A DNA stretch of 64,000 bases, from contig CAUJLY010000001.1 in assembly GCA_963281155.1 (NCBI GenBank), forward strand, positions 1 through 64,000. The letters are read 5' to 3'. The translations under genes and the position numbers were made by a program. This stretch comes from Rhabditophanes sp. KR3021 (Eukaryota; Nematoda; Chromadorea; Rhabditida; Alloionematidae). The notes under the pieces were generated by a model. That model was not told the origin of the DNA. It searched no databases and saw only the letters and a program-made list of their open reading frames with translations. Shown here one piece after another: positions 22,757 to 33,292 of the stretch (position 1 is the first letter of the stretch; each line of letters begins with the position of its first letter).

Positions 22757-23788
22757 TTATTTATTCCTACTTTGAACCATAATAATTAATGTTGGCTCTG
22801 TAACATTCTTTAATTTCAAGCATTTAGGAAGATAGTGAGTATAAATATGTGCTCTAACTGTTTTATTAATTGTTAAAAGCGCCACAGCAGTAGATCCGCT
22901 TCCAAGAATCCAACAGAAATGTGATATTTTAGGAACGTCTGCACTAACCGGAAATACACTAGCATATTGATAAATAATCCCAGTAAGGTAAGTCAATGAG
23001 CAAATTAAAGAAGTTTGAATTAAAAGATTTCGTTGAATATTAGACATCTCTTCCGACCCACCATCCTTGGATTTAAGGTAAAAAGATAGGAAGAACATAA
23101 TATAAAAAATTGATAGCAAAGTAATGACAATGATATTATTAATAATTAAGGGATAATTAATGTAAGCAGAACTGTTTTGAAAATCACCTACTATATTTAG
23201 ATAGGGGTCAAATAACCAGCCACAAATAGTTGCAGTAAAAAGACAGGGTGGAGTAAATAATCCAAATCCAAGACCATAGAGAACTGAAAGAATAATCCAG
23301 ATCCAAGTTCGATTTTTATCAAATAGAAAGATATTTATATTCGGTACATACATATTAAGAAACCTCGAAATAGCTAGAGATACTGCCAAAAAATTAGAGT
23401 TAGCCCAACCACCAGTGACTATTTGACCAGTATAGAAAATTAACCTTGGTCTATTACAAAATATAAATCCAGAAAAACTAAAATAAGATGTTAATACAGC
23501 TATGATAGACAAAACAATAACATCAACTATTCCAAGAACTAACTAAAAAAGGTGTTTATTATAAAATCAAACTGAATTTACCATAATTTTAAAAGAAGAA
23601 TACTTCAAACATTCCTTAGTTGATAAAGCAAATAAACAAGGAATATATATTAAGATTAGCGAAACTCCCAAAAAACCATAAATACAACCAAAAGTCTTAT
23701 TTGGCCTCATTTCCTTTTCCCATTCTTTAGTGGTACGCATACTACAATTATAATATTTATCAAAAATGGACGGATCTAGCATAAACAT
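22757..23788 (-). CDS. Serpentine receptor class T (Srt) chemoreceptor
   Basis: Putative chemosensory GPCR. Exons 23788-23582 and 23542-22757 with a 40-nt intron; the junction makes the Srt TM2 motif KIM|LVLGIVDVIVL, which confirms the splice. The product is 330 residues. Family marks: an N-terminal YYNCS...EWEKEMRPNK, GCIYGFLGVSL in TM1, LAISRFLNMY at the end of TM3 (the usual N-R is S-R here), FDPYLN in the second extracellular loop, and TINKTVRAHI after TM7. Similar to 56066-57082 (YYNCS..EW...RPN; TFNKTVRNY). No lesion. Confidence 0.9.
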
Positions 23789-24054
23789 TTTGTGAAATAA
23801 TTAAAAATTTCAGATTTTCCTTTTATATCATTTTTTTCGACAGTGCAAGGGAAAAAAAAATATTTACAAGGAAGTTATGTATTCATATTTTTCCACACAG
23901 ACAAACTAATTTTCAAAATAAATATATTTAAAATAGTATCATGTAATAGTAAGAGCAAATTAAGGTGTTTTTGTTAATGTGATTTATTCACATATCACGT
24001 AAATGTCCTTTAAAAGTAGTTATTATTAACGGATTAAACGTTTAGTTGATTTGT

Positions 24055-24995
24055 TCATCCTCCATTTGTATTGTTTTGTATGAGTAAACAATCTTTTTTT
24101 ATAAGTATATTTTTTATTTGGATTAATGGAGCTTTTAGAATTTTTGCATTTGAAGTTGATGCAAAAATTAATATTGTTGGTGATATTACAGTCGGCAAAG
24201 AAAACAAAAAAGTTATAATTGAACCAAAATCTCTCAAAGAATTTCCAGTCAACATGGATATAATAAAAACAACTGCAGAAATACCAGCTATATATGGTGA
24301 AGCAAAAGCTTGAAAAGATAATATTCGAATAAATGTTTTGTGAGATTTCAGTGTTGTTGTACTCATTGTTCCGGCAAATTTTTGTAAATAATTAGATATT
24401 TGGAAGTAAAAAATATAATTAGAGCATAATTTATCATGATAGTCAAACCATAAAGTAATAAAACTGCAAAAAAGTCAAAAGTAAATGCCTTAACAACAAG
24501 ACTTTTAGTTGATTCACTTTTTGTCAAATCATCAATTCCCTGTTCTTTATTCTTTTGATACAATATATCAGTTATGAGTATGGATTAAAAATAGAATAAA
24601 AAAATGCTCCAACTAACATTGAAACAAGAAAAGAAATCAAATAACCCAAAAAAGCATGACAAACTTTAACTTTCAATGTCTGTGAAACTTGAAGATACTT
24701 TAATATCATGAGGGATGTGATCAAGCAAATGTTAAAATAATTATTATATACACACCAATAAGAATTACTTTATAAACATTAATCAAGAAAGCGTAATGCA
24801 AGTGCATGACGACTTCATCTCCAAAATAACTATTCCAATACATCTAAATACAGAAAGAATAGAGTAAATGATGTCGGTAAAAGGTTGAAATAATTTTACA
24901 ACCTCCATATGTTTCATTATTTACTGGACTTGGAGCCAAAGAGATGGCTGTTGAATTTAAAAAATTGCTAACTAACATTTGAACAGATATTGAAG
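24055..24995 (-). pseudogene. Decayed Str-superfamily-like chemoreceptor
   Basis: Minus-strand pieces run in receptor order but not in one frame. About 24995-24900 is an N-terminal loop piece; about 24840-24740 a TM3-like HLHYAFLINVYKVILIG; about 24710-24590 a TM4-like CHAFLGYLISFLVSMLVGAF; 24563-24363 a TM5; and 24366-24055 TM6-TM7 (FIRILSFQAFASPYIAG, then LPTVISPTILIF). At least two one-base frame changes occur, near 24575 and at 24363-24366, where the TM5 frame hits TGA overlapping the ATG of the TM6 frame. Introns cannot account for both. It is probably a recent pseudogene, since the protein similarity is still clear. Confidence 0.7.
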
Positions 24996-25019
24996 AAAAG
25001 AATAACGTTTGTATTTTTT

Positions 25020-25478
25020 AAATTTTTTATTACATAAATGCGAGTGCCACAAAATCATTTTCCTGTGTACTTGCAAAGATATATATTTAGATTAAGGATA
25101 TACATATTATTGTTACTAAACCATTATTAATATTTTTATTTTTTTCGCAGTTGATAATGACTAATACATACCCATCACACATAATTATTAATGGATTGTG
25201 TGAGCTAATCTATATAATAACACCAAGTAACAAAATAGTTTACAAGTTGAATGATTTATTATTACATAACAAGTTACACAAGCTGAGCTTGATGACACTT
25301 TACAGTGTTATCTCGTATAGATAAGGTGGGATATAGATTAAGGACATATAGGTGAGCAATTATATATTACATACACACATCAAGACCACATCGGAATTTG
25401 CCTATTTCTAACCCAGTTCATTTGCAAACCCAAATTAGCTAAAATACAACATTTTAATAGACATATTCAAAACCAGAC
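25020..25478. other. Intergenic, no gene seen
   Basis: AT-rich sequence between the decayed receptor and a possible solo LTR; no coding signal recognised. Confidence 0.45.
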
Positions 25479-25658
25479 TGTTGGAAAGTGATTGGTTAGG
25501 ATACTCTCTAGGCAGACACCAGGTAACAACACAAGACAGAGTTAAGGATAGACAATTTATTATCAAAATTACTACATATAAATAATTTCCAAACATCAAA
25601 GTATACATAATAATACGATAATAAACAAAGTATCTTGTATTATGCAAAATATACAACA
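25479..25658. repeat. Candidate solo LTR
   Basis: A 180-bp segment starts TGTTG and ends CAACA, the short terminal inversion typical of LTRs. It is flanked by CAGAC on the left and CAAAC on the right, a 4-of-5 match to a possible target duplication. No internal retrotransposon sequence is present. The size is close to the 134-bp LTRs at 32286 and 36298, but the sequence differs. The evidence is only structural. Confidence 0.3.
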
Positions 25659-25991
25659 CAAACTTTATAGGTATTTTTTGTTGGCTTAATCAAGCTACAC
25701 TTAAATGATCAGTTTGTTGTAGTTGCAATACTTGCAGGTGTTCACTTTATAAGATGAAATTTATATTCGAATAAATATTGTTATTTTTTGTACATGAAGA
25801 TTATTGTTCATCCAAAATAAATATATCTAAGTACTTTTCAGTTTGAAGTTTCCTGGTTCTTTGCTCAAAAACATTGACTAGATATTTGGGTTTATTTAAT
25901 ACGTCAGTAAATACTAATAAATATCATACTTAAACATATTTGCTGCGCTAATTACCTTATGACAAATGAATGTTCTTTGATATGTGACAGG

Positions 25992-25999
25992 TATATAAG
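25992..25999 (+). promoter_or_regulatory. TATA box of citrate synthase
   Basis: TATATAAG lies 38 bp before the ATG at 26037 and supports use of that upstream ATG rather than the inner one at 26167. Confidence 0.55.
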
Positions 26000-26036
26000 A
26001 AGTAACTCCATTATCAATTTATAATCTATCATTATA

Positions 26037-27534
26037 ATGACTAGTACTACTTTTTTTTCTAATCGTCTCATACAAATGACAAAGGTATGTACTTTCAATT
26101 TCAGTCACAATTTTTCATTTACATTTTTATTAGAAAAGTCAACCTATTATTAGTAATTATTTATCTATGTCTTCATCAACAAATATTAATTTAAAACAAA
26201 TTTTGGGCGTTAAAATTCAAGAACACAATAAGAAAGTTAAGGAATTTAGAGGTAAATATGGATCAAAAATTATTCAAGAAATTAATGTTGACATGGTTTA
26301 TGGTGGTATGAGGTCAGTTAAAGGAATGGTAACAGAAACGTCTGTTTTAGATGCTGAAGAAGGAATTAGATTTAGGGGATATACTATTCCTGATTGTCAA
26401 AAATTATTGCCGAAAGCTAAAAATGGAACAGAACCGTTACCGGAAGGTGTTTGGTGGCTTTTATGTACTGGTGATATTCCAAATCAACAACAAGTTGAGG
26501 CTGTTTCGTTAGAATGGGCTAATAGATCATCTGTACCTGGCCATGTCTTAGAAATGTTAAATAACTTTCCTAAACATATGCATCCAATGGCTCAATTAGC
26601 CGCTGCTTGCTCTGCCTTAAGTACTGAATCTAAATTTGCTGAAGCTCATGGCAAAGGAATACATAAATCTGAATATTGGAAATATACTTATGAAGACTCA
26701 ATGGATTTGTTAGCTAAATTACCAACAGTTGCAGCCATAATTTACAAAAATGTTTATAAAAATAACGAAGCTGTTGGTAAAGTTGATTCAAAGAAAGATT
26801 GGTCTGCTAACTTTGCAGCACAATTAGGATATGACAATGAATTGTTTAATGAATTGATGCGTCTATATTTAGTTATTCATGCTGATCATGAAGGAGGAAA
26901 TGCTTCTGCGCATGCTTCTCATTTAGTCAATTCAACCTTAGCTGATCCTTATTTGTCTTATTCAGCAGGCATAACCGCACTTGCTGGTCCTTTGCATGGT
27001 TTAGCTAATCAAGAAACTTTAATATTTTTATATAAAATTGTCAAAGATTTAGGATTTGATTATACAGAAGAAAATTTATCCAAATGGTTAAAAGAACATT
27101 TAAAAAGTGGTCAAGTAATTCCTGGGTATGGCCATGCTGTATTAAGAAAAACTGATGCGAGATATACATGTGAAAGAGAATTTGCTTTGAAACATTTACC
27201 AAATGATAAATTATTCAAATTAGTCTCAACTTTATACAAAGTAGTTCCTGATATTTTGTTAGAACAAGGGAAAGCTAAAAATGTATTTCCAAATGTTGAT
27301 GCTCATTCAGGTGTCCTTCTACAACACTTTGGTTTAAGTGAAATGAAATATTATACAGTTCTCTTTGCTGTTGTAAGTTCATAATTTTAATTATTGAATA
27401 ATCAATTTGTTTAGTCGAGAGCAATGGGTTGCTTATCTTCAATGATTTGGAGTAGAGGAATGGGGTTACCTTTAGAAAGACCAAAGTCTCATTCAACTGA
27501 AGGTCTGATGCAACTCGTTAAATCAAAATTGTAA
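26037..27534 (+). CDS. Citrate synthase with C-terminal SKL
   Basis: Condenses acetyl-CoA and oxaloacetate to citrate, the entry step of the TCA and glyoxylate cycles. Exons 26037-26084, 26134-27372 and 27415-27534, with introns of 49 and 42 nt, give 468 residues as in eukaryotic type I enzymes. Catalytic segments are intact: [17 protein letters not shown] (first His), [15 protein letters not shown] (second His) and [12 protein letters not shown] (Asp). [10 protein letters not shown] and the C-terminal [11 protein letters not shown] are also present. The first exon plus the start of exon 2 gives a Ser/Asn/Lys-containing leader without acidic residues ([20 protein letters not shown]) that could act as a mitochondrial presequence. 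The protein ends in Lys-Ser-Lys-Leu, a canonical type 1 peroxisomal signal. The TATA box at 25992 fits this start. Confidence 0.97.
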
Positions 27535-28606
27535 TCAGTAAATAAATTGTATTATAATCAAAGTATCAATAAATTAAAAAACAATGTTCAATTAATTATT
27601 ATCATGTTCCTATTAATGCATATTCTAAAAGATTAATATCATTAAACATCATTTTAGGAGTTGAGAAAATAACATCACTAAACGATAATCCCTATGATCT
27701 TGAATCAATGGTCAAGTCTAAATCACTTAATATTAATAATTTAGGAGCATAAAGAGCAGCTCTTTTTAATTTAATAGCAAATGACAAGATATAAACTTGA
27801 GGCATACAGCTAATATCCATTCTGAAATAGTACCAATCGTATGCTCAGTATAATTTTTCATTTCTGGCTTCCAATGTAAAAGATGTTTGTTTCTATATCT
27901 ACTAAATTATTTTCATTTGGGCGACCTAGAATGCAACCAAATATGATGACTGAAAATATTGTATACATATATTATTTATGACTTATAATTAAACTAACTA
28001 GGAAGAAAAGCAACAGTTGAAATATAAGTAATAAAACGGTTTATGTAAAATTTTATACAAATCATTATTTATATTACTAATTGCAGTATTTCAAATTACC
28101 TTTAACAAATATTTCACATGTATTGTTACAAATTATACTTAATGTTACATGCCAATTTTATATAGCAATTATTTGAATCTTTTAGAAAACGCTTTTGTAG
28201 GAACTTCTAACCCGAAAGTTTACAAACAGTATGATATATCATTGTTATGACGTGAATTTATTTGAAATCAACTTTTAATATCATCGGATTAATCTAAAAC
28301 TTCGTCAAATACAATAGCTACGTCACATGAGCACAGAAATTATATCAATAGAAAAGTGTTATACTTTTGATTTAATACAAATTGTTTATAAACATTACAC
28401 GGGTCTTTAATTTTAACAGACGTATTTAATATCCATAAATAAGTTTACGAAGTACGCACATTTAAATTAATTCAGCCAATGACATCCCTGTTTAATACGA
28501 TTCCATGTTCAAAAATATACTTATATAGATAAGATAAATTTAGCGTCACTCTATTTTATTAAATTTGTGAAAACATGTGTTCAATTAAATTTCTGTTTAC
28601 TAAAAA
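27535..28606. other. Intergenic, possible relic on the minus strand
   Basis: Mostly AT-rich. At about 27720-27860 the minus strand reads a short protein-like stretch (HTIGTISEWILAVCLKF) followed by stops. It resembles a membrane segment of a multi-pass protein, but no family could be fixed and no gene is called. Confidence 0.4.
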
Positions 28607-28651
28607 ATGATTCCAAATCCCTTTATTTATGTCATTAAGATAAATTATAAG

Positions 28652-29158
28652 ATGGATGTAACAAAACCACCTGCTAATCTTTACAGTTTTTGGTATATAG
28701 GAAATCATTTTGATGTCAATTTCAATTCAAAAATAATGTTCGACAAATTTGTACCTAGTTTATTTTCTAGGAAATTAGCTAAGAGACATTCTAGATTGTC
28801 TATTACTAGACATGACTCTATAACTAAAATACATTCTAAATTTTATGATGATTATGGCATCAAAATTCACAAGCAAAGTCCAAGAATAATGAAAGCTCCG
28901 TTAATATTTGTTTCTGAAGCTGATGGTAAATAAGACTATTTAAAATTTATATAAATATATTCATTTTCAGAGGCTTCAAATAACGGAATGTCAAGTATTG
29001 CAAACATTGATGATGTCGCATTTTTATATGGTCTTGGCCAAACATCTCCGCATTTGCTTAGAGTACCAACTCGTTCATATTCACCCAAAAATATCAGCAA
29101 ATCTGATTTCATTAATTGTTTGTCAGTTATGGCAGAATTAAAGAAGTTTAAAGTTTAA
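28652..29158 (+). CDS. Unrecognised two-exon protein
   Basis: Exons 28652-28925 and 28971-29158, separated by a 45-nt GT...AG intron, join in frame (EAD|EASNN) to about 153 residues starting Met-Asp-Val-Thr-Lys. An in-frame Met at 28607 would add 15 residues. The protein is soluble, basic in the first half (SRKLAKRHSRLSITRHDS) and ends LKKFKV. No signal peptide, TM, cysteine pattern or domain is recognised. Serine and basic residues suggest a nucleic-acid or cytoskeletal binder, but that is a guess. Splice consensus and composition support it being a real gene; there are no relatives in this window. Confidence 0.55.
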
Positions 29159-29715
29159 ATGATACATACACTTATTTGTCAAAAAAAAAATTACAACCTT
29201 TTAATACTACTATTTTTCAAATATCAACATTTAAAACTAATAAGAAATGTCAAAATCTTCTTTATTAGTATTTTACATACCTACTAATAGAATATATTTT
29301 GTCTGAGATTGCAATTTGGTACAACTAATGAAAAAATTAAATTTATTTTAAAAAGATTCAGATTTTAATTAATAAAGTTTTACGACATAATATGAAAAAT
29401 TAATACTCAAAATGTGCAGAATTAAATTCTGAACAATATTGTAGTTGGAACTATGTCTTAAAAATGAACATGGAACGATCTAGCAGAGCCGGAGAAGTCA
29501 AAATTGCTCATTCGTGTAAAACCTATTTATTTTTTGATTTTTTAATAAAGTATTTGATTTCTTTATAGTTTTTATGTCCAAAATGAGTTTGTTGAAAAGT
29601 TTGCAAAATGGGAAATAACACATTGTTGGTCAAAAAAATGTTCCACATAAATGACACTTTTACGTCTTTAAATAATTTTTTCTTCATCGAGTATTTAAAG
29701 GTCAAATTTTTACTT
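29159..29715. other. Intergenic, no gene seen
   Basis: AT-rich sequence with short frames on both strands and no recognised motif. Confidence 0.45.
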
Positions 29716-30158
29716 AGGCAACTGCCTGGGCTACAAAACAACCTTTACCTGTATTGGCCAATTATAAAGAATACAAAGCAAATGCAAACAAAACTGCAGC
29801 TGAAATAAAAGTTAAACTTGAAGCAGCCTCCCTAAACTTAACTTCTGTACCTAAAGCCATTTATGATCAAATGCAAAAGATTCAAAGTAATCAAGATATT
29901 ACAAGCGAAGAAGAAAATCGTCAAGTAAACGCACTTCTTAATGAAACCACCAGCAACAATAGACTCTACTTCAAGGTTCCATCAAGTATCAACGCTTATT
30001 CAAATAAATCCAAACATTTCAATAATCAAATTAAGCATTATATAAAAGTATTTCTAATAATTTTGTACTCAAACGTCTTTCTATTGAATAAGTGTTATTC
30101 TTTATTTTTTGAACAAAATAAACATTCTAAATTTGAGCCACATAAAATATTCATTTAA
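29716..30158 (+). pseudogene. SXP/RAL-2 (DUF148) gene fragment
   Basis: A segment preceded by a splice-acceptor-like TTACTTAG reads ATAWATKQPLPVLANYKEYK, then KLEAASLNLTSVPKAIYDQM and NQDITSEEENRQVNALLNET. It aligns block by block with the intact SXP/RAL-2 gene at 46506-47285 (AAKQPSPILDNYNEYKK, LDAASLNLTAPAKAVYDQ, NQDITKKDEHSQIKAVLDGT). The signal-peptide end is absent, and similarity is lost at about 29960, after which the frame runs into unrelated residues. It is a truncated copy. Confidence 0.78.
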
Positions 30159-30628
30159 ATAGAATAATGTATCTTATACTTTGAGCATCGATCGTTAGTA
30201 AAACAATGATGTTGGTTTGACGTTAAGTTTAAAGGTATTTAAGTCATTACGTTATATATTAAGGTTGAGGGCGGTTGTGTTTGATGCCGGCCATCTTTTA
30301 ATATCGTTTGTTTTATGTGTGTATCTACTGTGTAGCTTTAATAAAGATATTTGAAAGAAGTGTTGAGTATTATCGTAAGTAAAAGGGCTTCATCTACTTC
30401 AATCCAATCTTGTCAGAAAAAGAAGATGAAGAAAAAGTCTTACTAATGTCTTTATCGATTGCTATACCTTGTAAAGAAATTGTTCTTTTGTTGAACTGAA
30501 CTTTTCACAAACAGAGGAATATAAAATATTATAAATGGTTTATTAATGATTACTTTAATTTTTCATAAATAAACACGTGTCATTAATAATTCGAATATTT
30601 ATATTCATATTTTACAAGTACACATATA
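30159..30628. other. Intergenic, no gene seen
   Basis: Contains a somewhat GC-richer stretch (30230-30420) with AATAAAG and GTGTTGAGTATTATCG that has the look of a retrotransposon LTR end. No matching second copy or target duplication was found in the window. Confidence 0.4.
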
Positions 30629-32082
30629 TTATATGTTATCAAATCCTGTCAAATAACCTATTGTATTTTTCCTTGAATTGATATGTTCGCACACCACAAA
30701 GCTCATGTATTTGAAATTGTAACTTATGACGTGAGTTCCATAGCCTTGTATATTAAAAATATATTGAACAAAGTGGTGTTTAAAAGCAGTAATTTGTTTG
30801 GTTGAAACTAGGTATTGTGTAGATGGTTTGTTATCTATAATTAGTTGTTTTAGCTTTTCTTCATCATATTCGGCATAAAATTCAAGTACACAATTATTTA
30901 GTAAAGTGTAAAAATATGTTTCTCCTGTCACGTATTCATAAAAACTAGGGATGTAATGAATAAAGGATCCTATTGGACGTCTATTTTGGCTATCTTTAGA
31001 TCCGCCTTGTCTATATGTCGACATCATTCCCTCAGTAGATTGAGTCACAATGAAATCCATGTCTTTTGCATCCATATTATCCATAGTACTAACACTAATT
31101 TCATCTCCATCCATTAATCTTTCATATGTATCGATTTTGTTATATAAAGTAAGTTTATATTTTGATTTTTTGACTTTACATGTTGTAAATGGTGGTGATG
31201 CAAATGCAAAAGCTGTAAAATCATTTGTATATAAACGATAATCATATATTTCATCGTCACATATTGTTTTAATTGTTGGTCTAACCATAAAAGTTCCATA
31301 ATCATTACCAAAAAAAACACTCATACTTCTTAGATCCATTTCTATAATTTGCTGCTAGAGGTGATACTAATTGAACCATTATAGGTTGAGATGATATAAC
31401 TGTAAAGGTATAATCACGTTCTTGATCTGAAAAATAACCAGCAAGAATATATTGCTTCGATCCAGGAGATGTTTTAATTATATGGGTTCCATTAACAAAA
31501 GTTTTAGTTCTAATATGAATCATTAATTGAACAGTTACTTCAATTACATCTGTTAATGGAATTATGACGACATAATTTACATGATTGAAATATGTTTTAG
31601 GAAATCCATAAATAAAGTGAGAACCACTATTAGAAGGTATTGAAGGAATTAAGAAAATATCTCCCCATTCTTTGATAGGGTCTGAATATTTTCCAAGTAA
31701 TTTAATTGGATTTGTACAGGTAACAAATACTCTTGAATCATTTGTTTCTTTTACTCCAGGTGACATGAATTGATGTATGTGAAAGATATCATGTTGTGGG
31801 AAAATAAACTAAAAACATTAATTTGAGTCATTCAAAAATTACCTCATTATTATTACGGAATTTGGTTGGAATATGCCATTTGGCAAGAGATTGATCTCGT
31901 GCTTTATAATATTCAACGTCACAATCTGAGTCTTTTTGAGTGGGCAAGAATATCAAAGAAACTGTAACGCCTTCATAATGATTTATGTAGCCTGTAAAAG
32001 TAGCAATAAATTTAGTTCCATCTGAAGACGCTGCTTCACAATATAAGAAAAAATATAATAAGAAAATCAATTTCAGAAACAT
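30629..32082 (-). pseudogene. IgGFc-binding-like secreted protein, copy 1 (one-base frameshift)
   Basis: Secreted protein with a signal peptide (MFLKLIFLLYFFLYCEA) and an extracellular domain laid out like the N-terminal domain of IgGFc-binding proteins: SSDGTKFIATFTGY, then VFVTCTNPIKLLG, DIFLIPSIPSNSG, VVIIPLTDVIEVTVQ, QPIMVQLVSPLA and TFMVRPT. Exons 32082-31843 and 31808-30629; the same intron position occurs in copy 2. The reading frame breaks in a run of eight T on the minus strand near 31303-31310, where one base too many ends the first part at a stop. The other frame continues (FFGNDYGTFMVRP) to the natural end YLTGFDNI. Apart from this single base it is as complete as copy 2, so it may be a very young pseudogene or a sequence error. 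Function in nematodes is unknown. Confidence 0.8.
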
Positions 32083-32247
32083 CCTTTTACGAAATTTTTT
32101 CTAAGAATGACTATTAGTATGATTTGCTATCAAACAAACAAATAAATATTTTATTAATAAATAAAAACATTCATACTAATAATTCAGTTTGTTATTATAT
32201 ATTATTTTTATTAATAACCTAGGATCGTAAAACTACTTCATTATTCA

Positions 32248-32285
32248 TTATAATTTGTTATTAAAGCCCGTCAAATAACCCATTG
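32248..32285 (-). other. Stranded original 3' coding end of IgGFc-like copy 2
   Basis: On the minus strand the sequence after the target duplication CATTG reads, in the frame of copy 2, Gly-Tyr-Leu-Thr-Gly-Phe-Asn and a few more codons to TAA at 32250-32248. Copy 1 ends with the matching Gly-Tyr-Leu-Thr-Gly-Phe-Asp. These codons were cut off from the gene by the retrotransposon. Confidence 0.85.
32281..32285. repeat. Target-site duplication, left copy (CATTG)
   Basis: CATTG flanks the left LTR and is repeated at 32432-position equivalents on the other side of the element (36432-36436). Five-bp duplications are usual for Ty3/gypsy integrases. Confidence 0.92.
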
Positions 32286-32419
32286 TGTGGAATAGAATAT
32301 AGAGAACTAACTTTATTACCTTGCAAAATAATACATTAACATATACAATCGGTGTAAGAGATAATAGTGGGATAGAGATACAAGGAAAGGACATGCTATC
32401 ATCATGGGCGTATCCGACA
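32286..32419 (-). repeat. LTR (3' LTR in element orientation)
   Basis: 134 bp, plus strand TGTGGAATAG...GTATCCGACA. By eye I find no difference from the copy at 36298-36431. The purine-rich CCGGGGGA on the minus strand borders it (32420-32427) as polypurine tract. Confidence 0.95.
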
Positions 32420-32573
32420 TCCCCCGGTTAAAACAGTTCGCACGGAGCTTACTGTGCGGAAGTGGATTTTACCAAATGTATCTTTTATACAAAATACTTG
32501 ACCATCACGTGACACAATAATACATTTTTCCCAGCTAAGGCCATCTGAATCAGGATGTCTTAAAAAGTATCCC

Positions 32574-33261
32574 TCAGTGTTTAAATTTTTCAGTTACCCT
32601 TTTTGGTTGTTTGCTCAGGTCAAAAGGTTGAATAGTTTTTGTTAAAAATTGATGTTCAACTGTCTCGTCGGTGTTTTTTACCATGCGGGTGTTGATTTTT
32701 TGTTTTGCTTTTTTCAAAGCTTTAGTTTTACATTCATTTTTAAATTTAACAATTGCATCTTTTATGGTTCTAACTGCTCTTTCAGCATAGCCATTTGTAT
32801 GATGTTCGTACGCTATAGCGTAGTCAAGACCTATGTTATTACTATTCAAAAAATTAGTGAAATCTTTGTGTTTAAAGCATTTTTGATTGTCACAGACAAT
32901 TTTTTGAGGGAACCCACGTATTTGTGCAAATTTGTTCAACTCTTTCACAATTGTTTTTGTGTCTTGTTTCTTGCACCCATTCAGCGTAAATGAGTTTGCT
33001 GAAACAATCAACGATTACAAGGAACCATGATTTATATTGTTCAACGTAACCTAAATCCATATGCACTCTTTCAAGGGGGTATCTACATTTAGGCCAACTT
33101 TTAAAAATTTTTCTTTTTCGACAGGTTTCTAAACAGGTCGTACAACTAGCTATCAAGTCTTTGATTTCTGATGTTATGCCAGGTGCGTAGTACCTATTTT
33201 TGATTTGCCTGTAGGAGTCGACAAAACTTCTATGTAATGGCAAATGAATTTCTTTAACCAA
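32574..33261 (-). pseudogene. Integrase region of the retrotransposon
   Basis: Two overlapping minus-strand frames (33261-32890 and 33011-32574) together give a retroviral-type integrase. The first has the zinc-binding part (HLPLHRS with the His pair, and CTTCLETC with the Cys pair) and the first catalytic Asp in HMDLGYV. The second continues with the second Asp in IVCDNQKCF and the catalytic Glu in NGYAERAVRTIK, completing D,D-35-E. A one-base shift near 32960-33000 splits them. No chromodomain is evident at the C terminus. Confidence 0.88.
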
Positions 33262-33292
33262 CTTCTTAGAGTAGCCAGTGGGAACAACCGGT

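Noticed and set aside
25435..25659. 74-codon minus-strand frame
   Set aside because: It coincides with the candidate solo LTR and shows no domain; more likely non-coding.
32649..32993. 114-codon plus-strand frame within the retrotransposon
   Set aside because: It is antisense to the integrase domain.
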